Shown in pieces: positions 9,192 to 17,269 of a stretch of 64,000 nucleotides of DNA (its first letter is position 1; every line of letters starts with the position of its first letter). Position numbers and translations under genes: made by a program. Source of the DNA: DATKJY01 sp964540105. GTDB lineage: Bacteria > Zixibacteria > MSB-5A5 > GN15 > FEB-12. Below the pieces are notes generated by a model. It worked only from the letters and a program-made list of their open reading frames with translations. It searched no databases and had not been told where the DNA came from. Location of the stretch: positions 62,001 through 126,000 of the forward strand of contig CAZILL010000001.1 of the NCBI GenBank assembly GCA_964540105.1, given 5' to 3'.

Positions 9192-9911
9192 CTAATACGT
9201 TTCCTGGCTAAGCGTCATGAGATCTTTGACCAGAATCGGTTCAACGGCGTGGAATCCCTGTCCATACTTGCATCGAGCCTGAATCCCGAACGACCGCGCC
9301 ATTGCCGACAACTGCTCTATGTAGTCGCGCGACTTTTCCGGATTGAGGAATTGTGAACGATGCGCCGATAGAGCGGCGATCCACTGGTCGAAGTGCGGGG
9401 TGATATCCACCACAAAGTTCGGGTAAACACCGGGGGGGAGGAAGTAGTGGAATATCCTCGTCACTAAATGCGGTTCTCCCGGGATTTCCACTTTCTTGAG
9501 GGCCGCCAGATTGGAGGCATTAATCGCGATTATCCCTGACGCCACGTGGTCGGGATGCGATTGGCGTCGCCCGTGTCCGACATGCGGGTACGGCGCCAGA
9601 ATGATCTTGGGGCGCGTTGCACGAATGATTCTGGCCAGTTCAAGCCTCTTATCGTAGGTATCTTCAAGCTTCGTGTCCCCCCAGTCGAAGGTTCGGATGA
9701 TGTCAACCCCGAGAATCCGCGCGGCCTCTCTCACTTCCTGCGCTCGGATTTCCGCCGTTCCGCCCGTTCCCATTTCCCCTTCCGTGAGAATCACAATTCC
9801 GCACCGATATCCCCGTTTCTGCAGGTCGATCAGTACACCACCGGTCCCGACCTCCACGTCATCAGGGTGCGCTCCGATCGAAATTAGATCATAAGTCGCC
9901 TGGTTATCCAT
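9192..9911 (-). CDS. bshB1: Bacillithiol biosynthesis deacetylase BshB1
   Basis: A zinc-dependent LmbE/PIG-L-type deacetylase that removes the acetyl group from GlcNAc-malate during bacillithiol synthesis. The 239-residue protein shows the metal motif GAHPDDVE near the N-terminus and the second metal-binding segment SHPDHVASG; RSQF and GRRQSHPDH are typical of the BshB1 branch. No bshA or bshC is in the window. It converges with the transsulfuration genes, which would supply the cysteine for bacillithiol. The start is ATG 9911 (or GTG 9914), preceded by AGGGGATT. An intrinsic terminator lies immediately upstream, so it probably has its own promoter or relies on read-through. Confidence 0.88.
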   Translation of the reverse strand: MDNQATYDLISIGAHPDDVEVGTGGVLIDLQKRGYRCGIVILTEGEMGTGGTAEIRAQEVREAARILGVDIIRTFDWGDTKLEDTYDKRLELARIIRATRPKIILAPYPHVGHGRRQSHPDHVASGIIAINASNLAALKKVEIPGEPHLVTRIFHYFLPPGVYPNFVVDITPHFDQWIAALSAHRSQFLNPEKSRDYIEQLSAMARSFGIQARCKYGQGFHAVEPILVKDLMTLSQETY

Positions 9912-9923
9912 CACATAATCCCC

Positions 9924-9951
9924 TAAAAAAAACCCGGGGAGAATCCCCGGG
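9924..9951 (-). terminator. Intrinsic terminator after the esterase-like lipoprotein gene
   Basis: On the minus strand a CCCGGGGA / TCCCCGGG stem with a short loop is followed by eight T residues. It lies about 20 bases after the stop of the gene at 9973 and immediately before bshB1. Confidence 0.85.
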
Positions 9952-9972
9952 CGTTCTTCTGTCTGTCAACAC

Positions 9973-11301
9973 TCAGTGCCCAAAGGCATCCGAGTGAAAT
10001 TTTAACATCTTGCGGAGCAAATCATAAACGTATTCAGAACCGTGGGCCGGTTTCCCGTCGTAGCCCGTGTATCGATATACGGTGTAGTCCCGGTTCTCGA
10101 TATATGTCTTGGCCTTCAGCGTTGCTATCCACGCTTCGGTCTGGTCGTGGAATCCCCAGTCGGCTTCGGACGAGGTGCCAATCCACATTTTTGTACCCGC
10201 TAGCGGCTTTCCACCGACCGCGTCATGCATATCCTTGAGGTTGTTGCGCATCCACAAGTCCCAGATTCGGGGATTGACGTCCCCATTCCCATTGAAGGGA
10301 AGGTGGAAATCAAATCCCGTGGCGTCATCGAGAATGCCAAATCCCGAACTCGGGTTGATCACGCCGGAAATCAACGTCGTCGTATCCCAATTAGGTTTCG
10401 TGGTATCTGAGATCTGGTAACGCTCCAGAATCCGGTTGCGAATCTCAAAAATGGAATCAGGGGGGATTTTGCTTCTGTCCATTCCAAGGAACTGTATGTA
10501 TTCCGGAGCTCGGATGCTATCATCATTCGGAGAAAACGCGAGCGCCCCGCCGATGAACATCTCAGAAATCGGAAAGGCTTTGGAACTGTCGAATTGTTTG
10601 AACGTTGCCGCTGTCAGCCCCTGTTCGTCGAGCGCCGCTCGGAAGAGGTCTTTCAGGCCATGGTTTCCATCAGCGCCATCGAAGTCAAGCGGACCGTCCG
10701 CCGCGGAAACCGAGGAATATGCTTCCGGGTGCTTAATCGCGGCGCGAAAGGCGCCATACGCACCCTGCCCGATTCCGCCAATCCCGCGCTTGCTCCGCTC
10801 ATTGAGAATCATCGGGTGTGTGCTCCCGATATACTCGAACAGGTCCTGTCCGAGGATGCTGTCGTACATCCCTGCCGGGTAACTGTTGCCGTAGAAATAC
10901 CCGCCAAACACACGATCATTGCCCAAACAGATGATCCCCATGGGCTGGATTTCGCCTGAGGCAATCATATCCTCGGCCAGACGGAAGAGCCCATGGTTAT
11001 AGTAGAAGTATTCATCCCCGTTCTGCGGCGGCAGGAGAACGAGCACCGGAACCCGCAGATTCGATCCGTTCGGCTCTGGCATCGACACTCGAGGCATATA
11101 GATCCCCATGTTTACGAAGCTGTTGCCGTTGACCAGTTGAAACCGAAGGTAGGGATGGAAAACATGTTTTGCCGCCGTTTCGATATTCCAGTTGCTGATC
11201 TCGGGCCCATTCGGAACATTCCGCTTACGATCGGTACATCCGAAGATGAGTCCCACGATCAGCAGGCCGGCGACAATGACGAATCTCATATATCTTTGCA
11301 T
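9973..11301 (-). CDS. Esterase D-like lipoprotein lacking the catalytic serine
   Basis: A 442-residue protein with a signal peptide ending in a lipobox-like IFGC (Cys22), so probably membrane anchored. The rest resembles the esterase D/enterochelin-esterase alpha/beta-hydrolase family: a LLPPQNGDEY oxyanion-side strand and a nucleophile-elbow region GGIGQGAYGAFRAAIKHP. In active relatives the elbow is G-x-S-x-G; here the serine position is glycine (codon GGG), so hydrolase activity is doubtful. A His (PAHGSEY) remains at the C-terminus. The start at 11301 fits the signal peptide; longer upstream forms would bury it. It sits 13 bases after the FadL-like gene, in the same operon. Confidence 0.72.
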   Translation of the reverse strand: MQRYMRFVIVAGLLIVGLIFGCTDRKRNVPNGPEISNWNIETAAKHVFHPYLRFQLVNGNSFVNMGIYMPRVSMPEPNGSNLRVPVLVLLPPQNGDEYFYYNHGLFRLAEDMIASGEIQPMGIICLGNDRVFGGYFYGNSYPAGMYDSILGQDLFEYIGSTHPMILNERSKRGIGGIGQGAYGAFRAAIKHPEAYSSVSAADGPLDFDGADGNHGLKDLFRAALDEQGLTAATFKQFDSSKAFPISEMFIGGALAFSPNDDSIRAPEYIQFLGMDRSKIPPDSIFEIRNRILERYQISDTTKPNWDTTTLISGVINPSSGFGILDDATGFDFHLPFNGNGDVNPRIWDLWMRNNLKDMHDAVGGKPLAGTKMWIGTSSEADWGFHDQTEAWIATLKAKTYIENRDYTVYRYTGYDGKPAHGSEYVYDLLRKMLKFHSDAFGH

Positions 11302-11314
11302 GATGCCCTCGCTT

Positions 11315-12820
11315 CTAATACCGATAGTTGAACGATAATATGGTTTCATACGTGGCCGCCTTGTATGTTCCAGGGAAGCTATCGTAGGTTCCGTCCCCAT
11401 TGGAATCGGTCAACTCCGTGGCCGTCCGATCGCCATACATTATGTAGCTTGTGGCAAGACCGAGATCCCACCGCTGGATATGAAGCAGCAGGCCGCCGTT
11501 CAGACCCAGTTTTCCACCGGTGTCCATGAACTGTGGTATGAAGTCCTTGGCATCCTTCGCGGGCGACTGATCATACGACAGACCGCCCACCACGGTCAAC
11601 AAGTCGCTATATTCGTACATCCCGCCCAATGCAACTTTGGCCGTGTTGCTCCAGTCGACCGGGCTTGAAGGATTTGCGGTGAAGAACTCGCGTGCCGTGG
11701 CGCCGTCGGGCGTCGTATTGTTCCGAAGCCCTTGCGACATGCCGGTCAGGTTCGAGTACGTGAAATCGAATCCGGTAAACCGCGACCAAAACGTGTACTC
11801 CGCGTCAAGCGAGAGCGTCAGTTTTTCGTTCATTTTGTATGCGAATCCGAGGCCAAACGAAGGCGGCAGCTTCAGCTTGGTTTCAACGTCGCCGGAGTAC
11901 AGAAACGTTTGCCCTGAGATGAAGAGCGACTTCGGGGATCCCTGCGGATACTTGAGTGGATCGAACAGGAGGGTAGGGATATTCGGCATGACGTATATGA
12001 GATTTCCCGTCCCCTTCACGGTCATGTCAAAGGGCACGTGGGCGGTGATGCCAATGCTCAGCTTCTCACTCTGCTTCCAAAGCGCTCCACCCTTCAAACC
12101 GAAACCCCAGCCGTTCATGTCAGTGTTAGAGTATTCTGTGATATGGTCGTAGGGGCGATCACTCAACGGAGAACCATACGGGTTCTTCCTGAAGATCAGG
12201 TTTTTGAAAACCAGATCCCCGCGCAGCAGCTGTAAACCTACCCCAAGCGCAAGCTTGTCTTCCTTGAATTCACGCCCGGCCGTGAGCTGAAACGCGACAA
12301 CATCAAGGTTGTTCGATATTGCCTCTTCGATCGGAGCCGCTGCAGCCTTATCGTTATACGAACTCAGCGGCCGATACAGCATCCAGCGGATATTGTAGTC
12401 AAATGGCTGAAACGCCGACAAACCGAAAACAGTCTCGCCCCAGAACGGTAGTTTGGCAACAAAGCCGCCCGATGGCATCGCAAGAATCGCGTCAGTATTG
12501 AAAATGTCCCGATTGTTGAAAATACCGCTGGAATCCGCAGGGCCGCCGAACGTGTAGTCGGGTCGGATTGTATTGCGAAGACTCAGGAACCCGGCATTCG
12601 CACCCAACTGATTATCCAGTATGTACGCGTAGCCCGCCGGATTATAATACGCCGCGCTCCAATCGTCCGCAATTGCGCGAAATGCTCCTCCCATCCCTCG
12701 TGCCTTGGCGCCTAGTCCGGTATTCTCGAAGCCTCCGGCAGAAAGCGACGCCGCAAAAAGCGAGATCACTAGCAACGAGACCGCTCCAAAACGAATAATC
12801 CCTGTTACCCTATTCTCCAT
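11315..12820 (-). CDS. Outer-membrane beta-barrel of the OmpP1/FadL family
   Basis: A 501-residue outer-membrane protein. After a signal peptide the mature N-terminus carries the GLGAKARGMGGAFRAIADD segment seen in FadL/OmpP1 and PorV-like proteins, followed by NPAGYAYI. The remainder is rich in alternating beta strands and ends in SFNYRY, with a C-terminal aromatic as expected for BAM recognition. FadL-family proteins take up hydrophobic compounds such as fatty acids or aromatics. Start 12820 is chosen because TTGGAGAGG precedes it. A sigma-70-like promoter lies about 160 bases upstream, and the esterase-like lipoprotein follows in the same transcript. Confidence 0.82.
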   Translation of the reverse strand: MENRVTGIIRFGAVSLLVISLFAASLSAGGFENTGLGAKARGMGGAFRAIADDWSAAYYNPAGYAYILDNQLGANAGFLSLRNTIRPDYTFGGPADSSGIFNNRDIFNTDAILAMPSGGFVAKLPFWGETVFGLSAFQPFDYNIRWMLYRPLSSYNDKAAAAPIEEAISNNLDVVAFQLTAGREFKEDKLALGVGLQLLRGDLVFKNLIFRKNPYGSPLSDRPYDHITEYSNTDMNGWGFGLKGGALWKQSEKLSIGITAHVPFDMTVKGTGNLIYVMPNIPTLLFDPLKYPQGSPKSLFISGQTFLYSGDVETKLKLPPSFGLGFAYKMNEKLTLSLDAEYTFWSRFTGFDFTYSNLTGMSQGLRNNTTPDGATAREFFTANPSSPVDWSNTAKVALGGMYEYSDLLTVVGGLSYDQSPAKDAKDFIPQFMDTGGKLGLNGGLLLHIQRWDLGLATSYIMYGDRTATELTDSNGDGTYDSFPGTYKAATYETILSFNYRY

Positions 12821-13452
12821 AACCTCTCCAACCAAAAGAGTAATTCTTAACCTACCCATTCAACGCGAGGGGCTCCTAATTGAACCCCGGGAGACAGCCA
12901 AGTGCACATGGCGTAGCCGTTAGAACCCGCACACACTATTGCTGCCAGTTTCCATCCTCAAAAATCGAACCGCCAAGTTACAGCGCGCTCCTCGCTTTGT
13001 CAAGGTCGCCGACCTCTTTTTTGAGTCGCCCCTCACGCAATAAACCCTTGAAAAACTGCAACTTATGGACCCGAGATAGTGACGCGCATGCCCGATGAAA
13101 TGTGAAGCCGCGCCGCTTCTATCACACAAAGAAAAACTTACGCAAAGTAAAATCCCTTGACCACACACATGTTACGGTTCTCCCTCGCACCCAATCACCC
13201 CTCCAAGCGGCTTGTCGCGGCGCTGAGCCCGGACAATCGCACAACCGGATAGAATCTTCCAACTCAGCCGGCACAGTTTTCACGATTCCGACTCATCTCC
13301 CAAAGACCAATGGCGCTGCTTGGTCTGTATCCGATTGACATATACGCGCTTAGCTCTACTGAGCGACAATGGGCACTCTGCTTGCTCTTGACCGACCTGC
13401 GGCCGTGTGCGGCCGCTCACATGGAAGGTGAACTCGTCATAGGAAGGTGACA
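12821..13452. other. Divergent intergenic region between FadL-like and SLBB genes
   Basis: About 630 bases without a convincing gene. It contains a minus-strand promoter candidate (12975-13003) and a weaker plus-strand candidate at 13335-13362 (TTGACA, 16 bases, TACTGA). A short GC-rich inverted repeat (two CGGCCG units) lies near 13400. Open frames of about 80 codons here show no motif and are probably chance. Confidence 0.45.
12975..13003 (-). promoter_or_regulatory. Sigma-70-type promoter candidate for the FadL-like operon
   Basis: On the minus strand a perfect TTGACA is followed 17 bases later by TAACTT. It points toward the gene starting at 12820. Confidence 0.45.
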
Positions 13453-15795
13453 ATGCGAACACTACTATTTCTGCTGGTACTCGTGATCATCCTCGTCTCA
13501 CTGGGATGGTTCCGCGAAGCAAAAGCTCAGGTGCAGAGCGTTGAAGAGCTACAGAGGCTCTCATCCCAAATCGGTAAACTCAATTTGCGCAAGGCGACCG
13601 ACGCCCACACCCACCGCTATTCAAGCTCAGTGACGGTCGATTCGTCGGTGACACCGCGAGTGCCAGCGACGGAGAGAATCTCAAAAGAAACTCTCCGGAG
13701 CGAAGGTCTCGACACGACGGGCAGAACGGTCGAAAACGACATCACGTCATTTGATGACTTGAAGCCGTTCGGTTTGGAGTTGTTTCGTACACCCGATGAA
13801 ACAACGCCTCCCGATGATATCGCTTCGTCGTCGGACTACATTCTCGGGCCGGGGGACAATCTGGTTATCAATCTATGGGGCCGCGCTGAGCAGGAATACA
13901 ATCTTACCGTCGATCGAGAGGGGAAAGTCATTGTGCCCAAAGTAGGGGAGTTGGTCGCCTGGGGGAAGACGCTCACTAATTTTCGTGCCTATGCCCAGCA
14001 GAAATTCTCGAAAGTCTACTCCGAATCTGATCTTAATGTGTCGCTCGGGAAAATACGTTCCATCCGAATCTTCCTTACCGGCGAAGTCAATCGGCCTGGA
14101 GCTTATACCGTTTCATCGTTAACCTCCCTGTTCAACGCACTTTACCTTGCAGGAGGGCCGACAGCCAACGGAACCATGAGGGATATCAACCTGATGCGAA
14201 ACGGCAAAAGCGTCGTTTCTCTCGACCTGTACAAATTCCTCCTGCAGGGGGACAACACCTCCGATGTCCGCCTGGAATCAGGCGATGCCATTTTCGTACC
14301 TGTTCCCAGGGCCCGCGTGGCTATTCGCGGGAAAGTGCGTCGACCGGCTATCTACGAACTCACAGGGAACGAAAACGCCCGCCATCTCCTGACTCTCGCC
14401 GGCAATGCCCTCCCCGACGCCTACCTCGAGCGAGTCATGCTCGAGCGGGTCTCAAGACAGAAAGAGTGGGAAGTGATTGACCTGAATCTGGGTGAGTCAG
14501 ACAGTGATCCTTCCTCGAATGTGATTTTACGCGACGGGGATCGGTTGACGGTCTTCTCGATTTTCGAAGCGCGAACCAATCTTGTGGCGATCGCCGGAAA
14601 GGTGAAACATCCCGGCTACTACGAACGGAATGACTCTACCCGCATTTCAGCTCTGCTTGCGCAGGGACAACTGCAGGATTACGATGTCTATTACGGTCGA
14701 GCCGACCTGTTTCGGCGCTACCGCGACAATCGCGTCGCAGTCATACCGATCGATCTCAAAGCCGTCATGAGTCGTCAACCCAGGGCAGATATCATCCTAA
14801 CCAACCGCGATTCATTGCACATCTATTCGCTTCAGGATGTCGACCGCAGTCGATTTGTCCATGTGTCTGGAGAAGTAAAGAAGCCCGGCGAGTATCCGCT
14901 GTACGATGGCATGACGGTCGGCGATCTGGTCTTTCTGGCCGGTTCCTTCACTCGTGGGGCGTCGCGCCTGCAGGGTGAACTCGCTCGCTTTGATTCGGTC
15001 GGGGCAGTCTCGCTTCGATATATCGACCTACAGGACTCCATGGCGCTGGCGCTGCCGGTTCAGGAGGACGATCGCCTTTACCTGAGGCAGATTCCTGAAT
15101 GGCAGCTGCACCGAACGGTCAAGATCGAAGGGGAGGTGCTCTATCCGGGCGAATATGTCCTGGCGAATCGCGAAGAAACTGTCTATCAGCTCCTCCAGCG
15201 AGCGGGTGGCTTTACCGCCAGCGCGTTTCCGACCGGAATCCTGTTCGACCGCAAGTCGATCGCCCGAAGACTGGAGCAGGCCCAGATTCCGAAAATGCTG
15301 AAGAATAGCACTCCCGTGATTCTCGATTCCAACGGTGTTGTCGAAGATCAGCAGACAGTTACCTACGATTCCGTAGCTGTGAATCGGCTCATCATCGACA
15401 TGCGCGCCATCACTGCCAGTCGCGGAAAAACCGGCGACATCATTCTTGAACCCGGTGATCGAATCTTCATTCCGGCTGCCCCTTCGGGGATTTCGGTCCT
15501 CGGGGAAGTCGGCGCCACCGGAACGATCAAGTTCGAGCCGAATCAGAATGTTCGATACTACATCGAACGAGCCGGTAATTTCACACCCCGTTCCGACAAA
15601 GGACATGTGCGCTTGATCAACGCCAGTGGCGAAGTCCACGCTGGCGGTGTGCTCGGGCGAAAAGTCTCGATGGGGGACGTGATTGTCGTCCCCTTGAGAG
15701 TCCAGAAGGATCAAAGCTGGCTCAAGACCGCGGCCACAGCCTTTACCGCAACCACGGGCGCTCTGACGACGGTTTTTCTGATCAGAAAGCTATAG
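13453..15795 (+). CDS. Polysaccharide export outer-membrane protein with multiple SLBB domains
   Basis: A 780-residue Wza-family protein. A signal peptide ends near KAQ; a Poly_export domain follows (about residues 130-215, beginning YILGPGDNLVINLWG), then a series of at least five SLBB repeats, each with a pattern like VRGKVRRPAIYEL or VSGEVKKPGEYPL and a GD-rich end. The C-terminus carries a hydrophobic helix (TAATAFTATTGALTTVFLI) as in the membrane helices of Wza-like channels. It forms the outer-membrane exit for exopolysaccharide. ATG 13453 is preceded by AGGAAGG; GTG 13447 is an alternative. It leads the polysaccharide locus that continues to 20.4 kb. Confidence 0.88.
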   Translation: MRTLLFLLVLVIILVSLGWFREAKAQVQSVEELQRLSSQIGKLNLRKATDAHTHRYSSSVTVDSSVTPRVPATERISKETLRSEGLDTTGRTVENDITSFDDLKPFGLELFRTPDETTPPDDIASSSDYILGPGDNLVINLWGRAEQEYNLTVDREGKVIVPKVGELVAWGKTLTNFRAYAQQKFSKVYSESDLNVSLGKIRSIRIFLTGEVNRPGAYTVSSLTSLFNALYLAGGPTANGTMRDINLMRNGKSVVSLDLYKFLLQGDNTSDVRLESGDAIFVPVPRARVAIRGKVRRPAIYELTGNENARHLLTLAGNALPDAYLERVMLERVSRQKEWEVIDLNLGESDSDPSSNVILRDGDRLTVFSIFEARTNLVAIAGKVKHPGYYERNDSTRISALLAQGQLQDYDVYYGRADLFRRYRDNRVAVIPIDLKAVMSRQPRADIILTNRDSLHIYSLQDVDRSRFVHVSGEVKKPGEYPLYDGMTVGDLVFLAGSFTRGASRLQGELARFDSVGAVSLRYIDLQDSMALALPVQEDDRLYLRQIPEWQLHRTVKIEGEVLYPGEYVLANREETVYQLLQRAGGFTASAFPTGILFDRKSIARRLEQAQIPKMLKNSTPVILDSNGVVEDQQTVTYDSVAVNRLIIDMRAITASRGKTGDIILEPGDRIFIPAAPSGISVLGEVGATGTIKFEPNQNVRYYIERAGNFTPRSDKGHVRLINASGEVHAGGVLGRKVSMGDVIVVPLRVQKDQSWLKTAATAFTATTGALTTVFLIRKL

Positions 15796-16159
15796 CCAAC
15801 CGCACCCTCGTGAGTCTCTTCTGAATTTCTTGACTCACCTTCCTGAATGCCACCAGAGCGGACCCCTGTCTCTCTGGTGGCAACCTCATACGGAACATCT
15901 TTCTGTCTCTCTGAAATAAAAGTGCCGTCTCAACCAGCGAATTCTGCCACGACCGCCGCAAACCAAAGGGCTGGTGCCGCCGTTGTCAATTGTCCCACAA
16001 CACCTTGCTGCTTTTGCGCAAATGTCGAACAGCTCGGCACGCTTCTTGACTGCTCTTAATGAGGAATAAGACCTGACTGAGTGACTCGTCAGAGGCTGCG
16101 AACCTGACATACGGCGCTCAGAAAGGAAAGCTTCGCGTCCAGAGGAAGGGTGGAACTAC
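15796..16159 (+). other. Intergenic region with a 10-bp stem hairpin (15849-15881)
   Basis: About 360 bases without a convincing gene. A perfect GCCACCAGAG / CTCTGGTGGC inverted repeat with a 13-base loop lies at 15849-15881. It has no T tract, so it may be a transcript-stabilising or attenuating structure rather than a classic terminator. The short frames on either strand have no motif. Confidence 0.45.
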
Positions 16160-17212
16160 ATGAAGAACATCGCACACAATACTGCTGATCAAGTCCAGGA
16201 GATGATCGTCAATCTGGCACAGAAACTCATGGTTTCAAAGAACATGATCTTGCCGTTTGTCGAGTTCGACGAATGCATGCCGGAACTCCTCAAGCAAGCC
16301 GATCACTCCCACGCCAGCCTGAGCGTGGCTGGGCATTTGTCGCCTGATGTCGCCATTGCCGCTGATCGGGCTGGTATGCCTGTGGATGAGCGACTTGGCG
16401 TTTCCCCCTTTGCAAGTGATGTCGACGCGCTTCTGCGGGAACCGATTTCACCGCGCGACGTACTTTACGTCTCCAACCCCAATCGCATCACCGGCGCCAA
16501 CTTCTCGCTCGCCGAACTGGAACTGATGGCCCAGGCTGTACCTTCCGGTACACTCATCGTCGATGAATACTACTACGACTACTATGGAATTTCCGCTCTC
16601 CCGCTCTTCGAAATGTACAGCAACATCGTTGTCCTGCGCTCTTTCACCGCCTCTTTTGGCATAGGCTCGGCTGAGTCCGGCTTCATCGTCGCCGCCAGGG
16701 AAAGGATAGCGCACCTTCGTGAGGTAATAGGCGAACCGACCATGTCACCGACTCAATTCAGAGTATTGCAGACTGCTCTTGAGAATTCCTCCATGCTCAC
16801 CCAACGGCTGACCGACCTTCACAACGAGTCGCTGCGGATCGCCTCAGCCCTCACAACCCTTGGGATTCAATGTCGCATCAGCGCCACTGACTTTCTGACG
16901 CTCAGGGTCGGTGACACCAAGAGTGTCGGCAACTCCCTGGCACGGGCTCGGGTCCCGATCGAGAATCTCGATGGTTATCCGCAACTGGATCATTACCTGC
17001 GCTATCGGCTTCAGTCCCCGCTCTCCAATGATCGGCTCGTGGATACCTTCGCCAAGATGCCTGCTGAGTATTATCGTCTGGCCGCTGTGGATCGTCGGCC
17101 GGTCACACTCCGCCAGCGTACCGATGATGATCTCTTGTCCGACCGATTGCGGCGTGAGGTTGCCGCTATCAACCGCACTCGGGCAGTCGTTGTGGAAGAG
17201 GAGCCGGCGTAG
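16160..17212 (+). CDS. Class I/II aminotransferase homologue lacking the PLP lysine
   Basis: A 350-residue protein related to histidinol-phosphate aminotransferase-like fold-type I enzymes. SNPNRITGANF matches the NPN cofactor loop and TLIVDEYYYDYYG matches the D-x-Y cofactor strand. The segment that normally reads S-K-A-F reads RSFTASFGIG, with alanine where the Schiff-base lysine should be, and the conserved downstream arginine is also missing. The protein therefore probably binds PLP weakly or not at all and cannot transaminate. Its position between the export protein and the glycosyltransferase suggests a structural or regulatory part in polysaccharide synthesis; that is inference. AGGAAGGG precedes the start. 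Confidence 0.7.
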   Translation: MKNIAHNTADQVQEMIVNLAQKLMVSKNMILPFVEFDECMPELLKQADHSHASLSVAGHLSPDVAIAADRAGMPVDERLGVSPFASDVDALLREPISPRDVLYVSNPNRITGANFSLAELELMAQAVPSGTLIVDEYYYDYYGISALPLFEMYSNIVVLRSFTASFGIGSAESGFIVAARERIAHLREVIGEPTMSPTQFRVLQTALENSSMLTQRLTDLHNESLRIASALTTLGIQCRISATDFLTLRVGDTKSVGNSLARARVPIENLDGYPQLDHYLRYRLQSPLSNDRLVDTFAKMPAEYYRLAAVDRRPVTLRQRTDDDLLSDRLRREVAAINRTRAVVVEEEPA

Positions 17213-17269
17213 ACAGACCTCTCCGCTGATGCCAAGACGGATAGCGTTCTCGTTCGAAGGCCTGAATCC

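Noticed and set aside
12920..13168. Small minus-strand frame in the FadL-SLBB gap
   Set aside because: No motif, no ribosome site, and it overlaps the promoter candidate of the FadL operon.
15847..16059. Short frames around the 15.8-16.1 kb hairpin
   Set aside because: Start codon lies inside the hairpin, composition is not protein-like and no similarity is seen.
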